Origin: a virus
Direction: 5' to 3' (one strand)
Virus record (IMG/VR): IMGVR_UViG_3300027848_000117
Coordinates: 1 to 21,096 of that record
DNA length: 21,096 nucleotides
Shown here: piece after piece, positions 18,499-21,096 of the stretch
Numbering within the stretch: the first letter of the stretch is position 1
Layout of the letters: every line of letters starts with the position of its first letter
Made by a program: the position numbers and the translations under genes
Notes under the pieces: model-generated
What the model was told of the DNA's origin: nothing
The model's database searches: none
Seen by the model: only the letters and a program-made list of their open reading frames with translations

Positions 18499-18538
18499 GA
18501 TCGAATTCATTGGAACGTTGGGTGTCACGGGTTGTCAT
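18473..18538 (-). pseudogene. Truncated N-terminal remnant of the head morphogenesis gene
   Basis: ATG at 18538 overlaps the preceding stop (TAATG) as a coupled gene should. The frame reads MTTRDTQRSNEFDLGLPRDV and one more Val before TAA, 21 residues. 'RDTQR' matches 'RDTRLR' at the start of the restarted head gene, with CGTGACAC identical in both DNAs (18529-18522 and 17710-17703), and GTTCC-TGAA follows in both. The two frames are the same modulo three. The most likely reading is that this is the original start of the head gene, cut off by the HNH cassette. Confidence 0.58.
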
Positions 18539-18738
18539 TAGTAATTCACCGTTGCAAGACAAAGATCAATCGCTTCCTCAGGCGTGAAGCCCTGCCCGAT
18601 ACTGGCATTGTAATGCAGGCGGCGCATCTTTGCCAGCAGTTCCGCCTTGCGGGCTTCAAGCGGTATGGCGGCATGCGCTGCGGCAAACAGCGCCTCGGTG
18701 TTGGCTGCGTCCATCATGCGCTTGGCGGCGTCGTTCAT
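18538..18738 (-). CDS. Small helical hypothetical protein (66 aa)
   Basis: ATG at 18738 overlaps the previous stop (ATGA). The 66-aa product is almost wholly helical and Ala-rich (AAKRMMDAANTEALFAAAHA, then EARKAELLAKMRRLHY) with a segment ASIGQGFTPEEAIDLC. No known motif. It is last in a run of four coupled genes starting with the collagen-like fibre and may be a partner of the fibre products or a structural small protein of the head. Confidence 0.62.
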   Translation of the reverse strand: MNDAAKRMMDAANTEALFAAAHAAIPLEARKAELLAKMRRLHYNASIGQGFTPEEAIDLCLATVNY

Positions 18739-19229
18739 ATTTCAATTGCCATTGCTCTTACGAACGTTTCGTCCATGCGCTCGGGCGTGTAATCAAGCGC
18801 GAACCCAAGCATCACCATATCCTGACTGGTGCGCCGCCATGTCACGGCGTTATCCACCACCTGCCGCAATGCCCAGTTATTCGGGAAGCTGTCGATGAAT
18901 GCGTCGAGGCGGGCTATTTCAGCTTTGCCCAGAGCCAAACGGCCTTGCAATCTGGTGCAAACCATTCCGGCTCGTAACTCGTCTATTGTGATAGTTTGCA
19001 CGTCCCATTCTCGCACCCATTCACCATCCACTTGTGTGAAAGCCTCGGACAGCGTGGCCCGCTGATTGGCGTCAACGGTAGGGCGGGCTATATCGCGGGC
19101 GGTATACACCCCATATTCAGCCAAGGTTGCATTGGGGGTGTTCTTGGGAAACGAGACTTGCGGGTTGTCACGACGCAGTTGCCCGATTGAGTATGCTTTA
19201 GGCTGGCCGTTTGTGATCTTGACGTACAT
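18735..19229 (-). CDS. Putative fibre assembly-type protein (164 aa)
   Basis: ATG at 19229 follows GGAG by about nine bases. The N-terminus (VKITNGQPKAYSIGQLRRDN then PQVSFPKN, LAEYGVYTA) has the 'YSIGxLRRDNPxxSFPxN...LAxxGVY' pattern usual in phage proteins that follow fibre genes and precede tail fibre assembly domains. The middle (WVREWDVQTITIDELRA) is also typical. The C-terminus lacks a recognised fold. Encoded after the two fibre-like proteins, it could be their chaperone. It parallels the DUF4376-like gene following the tail fibre at 9130. Confidence 0.65.
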   Translation of the reverse strand: MYVKITNGQPKAYSIGQLRRDNPQVSFPKNTPNATLAEYGVYTARDIARPTVDANQRATLSEAFTQVDGEWVREWDVQTITIDELRAGMVCTRLQGRLALGKAEIARLDAFIDSFPNNWALRQVVDNAVTWRRTSQDMVMLGFALDYTPERMDETFVRAMAIEI

Positions 19230-19242
19230 CGGTATGCTCCAT

Positions 19243-19920
19243 TTACGAAGGTTTTATTTTTAGGGTAAAAGAGCCTGCGCCTCCCACGAATGCCGGCGTG
19301 TTTTGGAAAGTAGTAGGGTCCTCGGTTGAACTGTCCGCCAGTCGGTATCCGATGCACGATCCGGCTCCTGAATACCGCTCCTCTCGTATAAAAGCAGACG
19401 CCGCTGTTACATATCCTGTTGGAGCGATAATGGCGGAATAGCTGTCGTAAGCGGCCATCATTATTTTGGTGACAACAACATCATTATCGACATCAAATCC
19501 CGACAGTGGTGGGGGGTTTGCTGTCTGTATCGCAGAAGAAAAATCCACACCTGAAACCGCCCCAAAAGTGGCGTTCCTAAAAACTACAACGGACGTTGCG
19601 TTGTTAGCTGCCATACTTTCAATGGTAATTGTTGTTTCCGATCCGAGCAAATAGCCGTACAGGCACTCTATCCAAGAAAAACTGGTATTTGCGGCCGTCT
19701 TTATGAATTGCGTAACCGAGACACCAGTAATCGAACTGTTATGAGAGGAAGGGGTATTTCGCGGGATCGCAATTATAATGAGGTCTCCAGCGGCTATGCC
19801 ATATTCGGATATGTCAAAGCTTATAATGCTAGTGACAGATGATCTTGAAATACCCGCAACAAACTCGATTCCTCCAGCCGCAGCCTGTTGCGCCCCCCTG
19901 CTATGCCAACCCGCCAGCAT
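19243..19920 (-). CDS. Beta-rich fibre-associated or adhesin-like protein (225 aa)
   Basis: ATG at 19920 overlaps the stop of the collagen-like gene (TGATG); a longer frame to 20034 would run through it. After AAAGGIEFVAG the product is a Ser/Thr/Ile-rich beta sandwich (SVTSIISFDISEYGIAAGDL then IIIAIPRN), with ATSVVVFRNATFGAV and a final strand SFTLKIKPS. Phage structural proteins with 'SFDIS.YGI.AGDLIII' segments occur in fibre and decoration gene groups. It may be the tip or a partner of the collagen-like fibre. Its codon use is less GC-rich than the neighbours', hinting at exchange. Confidence 0.68.
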   Translation of the reverse strand: MLAGWHSRGAQQAAAGGIEFVAGISRSSVTSIISFDISEYGIAAGDLIIIAIPRNTPSSHNSSITGVSVTQFIKTAANTSFSWIECLYGYLLGSETTITIESMAANNATSVVVFRNATFGAVSGVDFSSAIQTANPPPLSGFDVDNDVVVTKIMMAAYDSYSAIIAPTGYVTAASAFIREERYSGAGSCIGYRLADSSTEDPTTFQNTPAFVGGAGSFTLKIKPS

Positions 19921-21089
19921 CAGGAACCATCCCCGACAAGCGCGCCGTAAAGGACGCTTGAAACTTTCCATAGGCTTATGACCGTGAAGCCGGTTGCCGC
20001 TAGTGTCGGGGCTACCGCACCATTGTTGACCCATGTCACGCTAGGCCATGTGATCGTAAACGCTGTGCCGTCATTGACCATTATCAAGATGCTTTCCCCC
20101 GCTACAAGGCTATCGGTCGGGGTGCTGTTGGCGGTCAACGTCCATGTCTGGATTGTGCCATTGGCAGGCTCAAGCGCTGGCGTGGTGCCGGTCAGGGCAA
20201 AGATGTCCTCTACAACCGCCCCGGTAAGGGTCATATCGCTGATTGCGGGCGATGTCAGGGTCTTGGCGGTAAGGGTTTGCGTGGCGGTTGTGCCGACAAT
20301 CTCGCCCGTAGGTAGGGTAGAGACAGCGTATGCCCCCGCACCCGTGCGCCGCATCAAGCCGTTTGTTGAGAAGTCGCCGTCCATCACGGCACCAGCAGCC
20401 GCGACATTGGTGCCGTTTACCGTTGCGTCCGATCCAGCGGGTCCAGTCGGGCCAGCCGGTCCAGCCACAACACTATCCGCCCCGGCCGCCCCTGTTGCGC
20501 CAGCGGGGCCAGTGTCACCAATTGGACCTGCCGCGCCCGTTGCGCCCGTTGGCCCCGCTACAATGCTATCCGCACCCGATGGACCAACTGGACCGGCCGG
20601 TCCAGTTGGTCCTGTTGGTCCAGCCACAACACTATCAGCGCCTGCGGGGCCGCTCGGCCCGGTTGGTCCAGCAGGGCCTGCTACGACACTATCCGCACCG
20701 GCAACGCCCTGAATCCCTTGGTCACCCGTATCGCCTTTTACACCCTGCGGCCCTGCTACAGTGCTGTCTGCACCAGCTGGTCCAGTCGGGCCGGTGTTGC
20801 CAGTGGGGCCTGTCGCGCCATCGGCCCCAGCCGGGCCAGTATCGCCAGCCGGTCCAGCGGCCCCGGTCGGACCAGCGGCCCCGGTCGGGCCAGCGGCACC
20901 ATCGGCACCAGCAGGGCCAGCCGGTCCAGCATCGCTCGGGTCTACAAACAGCCCCGCCGCGCTTGTCGTCAAACGGTTCCCTGCTTGCGGGTCGATTGTC
21001 AGCTCTGACGTGCCGGGCGGACCAGCGGGTCCTTGAATGCCTACAATAACAACCACGGGCGGCGCAGTTCTGTCAACTGTTGTGGTCAT
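19920..21089 (-). CDS. Collagen-like repeat fibre protein (389 aa)
   Basis: ATG at 21089, seven bases from the window edge, so its Shine-Dalgarno is not visible. The order is a short N-terminal part (PPVVVIVGIQGPAGPPG), a collagen-like G-x-y region at about residues 55-219, a linker, and a C-terminal beta domain (residues ~226-389, with VNGTNVAAAGAVMDGDFSTN and FTVISLWKVSSVLYGALVGD). The triplet region probably forms a trimeric triple helix and makes a long thin fibre. It is interrupted at intervals by S-(T/V/I)-V-A. Phage collagen-like fibres are known in tails and heads; which this is cannot be decided. The start of the gene before it is not in the window, though ATGA at 21089-21086 suggests coupling. 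Confidence 0.87.
   Translation of the reverse strand: MTTTVDRTAPPVVVIVGIQGPAGPPGTSELTIDPQAGNRLTTSAAGLFVDPSDAGPAGPAGADGAAGPTGAAGPTGAAGPAGDTGPAGADGATGPTGNTGPTGPAGADSTVAGPQGVKGDTGDQGIQGVAGADSVVAGPAGPTGPSGPAGADSVVAGPTGPTGPAGPVGPSGADSIVAGPTGATGAAGPIGDTGPAGATGAAGADSVVAGPAGPTGPAGSDATVNGTNVAAAGAVMDGDFSTNGLMRRTGAGAYAVSTLPTGEIVGTTATQTLTAKTLTSPAISDMTLTGAVVEDIFALTGTTPALEPANGTIQTWTLTANSTPTDSLVAGESILIMVNDGTAFTITWPSVTWVNNGAVAPTLAATGFTVISLWKVSSVLYGALVGDGS
20433..20927 (-). repeat. Collagen-type triplet coding repeat with five spaced interruptions
   Basis: About 165 residues of G-x-y triplets. Five copies of GADS(T/V/I)VAGP insert four non-collagen residues, separated by 7, 5, 6 and 9 triplets. At DNA level the CAACACTATC-type words recur with each interruption, so recombination could alter the copy number. 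Confidence 0.85.
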
Positions 21090-21096
21090 CGCGTAA

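Noticed and set aside
17690-18520. Group I intron in the head gene carrying the HNH enzyme
   Set aside because: A frame-preserving junction can be drawn (after CAACGT and before TTCCTGAAG, with U and G at the proper ends). But the HNH frame ends two bases before that 3' junction and only about 110 bases precede its start. That leaves no room for a full group I core outside the coding part. The strong restart with TTG is a simpler explanation. RT-PCR would settle it.
16682-18538. Intein in the head protein
   Set aside because: The remnant frame has a stop before the HNH gene, which is in another frame, and no intein splicing-block residues are visible.
19978-20712. 244-aa open frame opposite the collagen-like gene
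   Set aside because: Its repeats are the antisense image of the G-x-y codons (Pro/Val/Ala runs) and have no independent start context.
1-21096. tRNA genes, integrase, attachment site, repressor
   Set aside because: Looked for and not seen: no convincing tRNA-like cloverleaf end (GTTCRA loop with CCA), no integrase-like tyrosine or serine recombinase frame, no helix-turn-helix repressor gene. Temperate or virulent lifestyle cannot be told from this window.

Overview
The window is a stretch of tailed-phage (siphovirus-type) genome, or of a prophage. The GC-rich coding style, the DUF3380-type muramidase, the SPP1-gp7/HK97-gp10/DUF4128 head-tail series and the small accessory proteins suggest a host among the Alphaproteobacteria, most likely a Rhodobacterales-like bacterium. 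This is inference from protein style, not a database match. No integrase, repressor, terminase, portal or major capsid gene lies in the window, so lifestyle is undecided. I saw no tRNA, rRNA, CRISPR array or insertion sequence.

Positions 1-6549 (plus strand) form a replication and early/accessory region. A family B DNA polymerase with proofreading domain is followed by small, mostly overlapping genes, a beta-clamp-like protein and a VRR-NUC nuclease. Three near-identical promoter elements (2352, 3500, 5597) divide the small genes into transcription units. Each has a consensus-like -35 and -10, exactly 17 bp apart, a conserved spacer and a conserved leader. Positions 6563-21089 (minus strand) converge on this region and carry the late genes. 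From upstream to downstream these are a collagen-like fibre cassette, head morphogenesis, neck/tail completion, tail tube, tail assembly chaperone with a -1 frameshift site, tape measure, distal tail and tail fibre, a fibre-chaperone-like gene, and a lysis cassette (membrane protein, endolysin, holin, i-spanin, o-spanin). Nearly all neighbours overlap by ATGA, GTGA or TGATG, pointing to tight translational coupling.

The most unusual feature is a pair of unrelated HNH homing-type endonuclease genes, one in each arm, with the same architecture. Each sits in the 5' part of a phage gene (the VRR-NUC gene at 4442-5635; the SPP1-gp7-like head gene at 16682-18538). Each leaves a short truncated N-terminal remnant upstream, and has its own promoter-like sequence overlapping the remnant's stop codon. 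Each has a GC-rich hairpin just downstream of that promoter. Each ends by overlapping a restart of the interrupted gene, with a strong Shine-Dalgarno inside the endonuclease's 3' end. In both cases the restart repeats, in diverged codons, residues already encoded in the remnant. The element therefore appears to re-supply the start of the gene it splits. This is the best candidate for a little-described system here.

Other points: a T TTT TTC slippery heptamer links the two halves of the tail assembly chaperone (266-aa fusion). The collagen-like fibre and its partner genes sit upstream of the head morphogenesis gene rather than with the tail fibre. A minus-strand intrinsic terminator candidate lies at the left HNH cassette.
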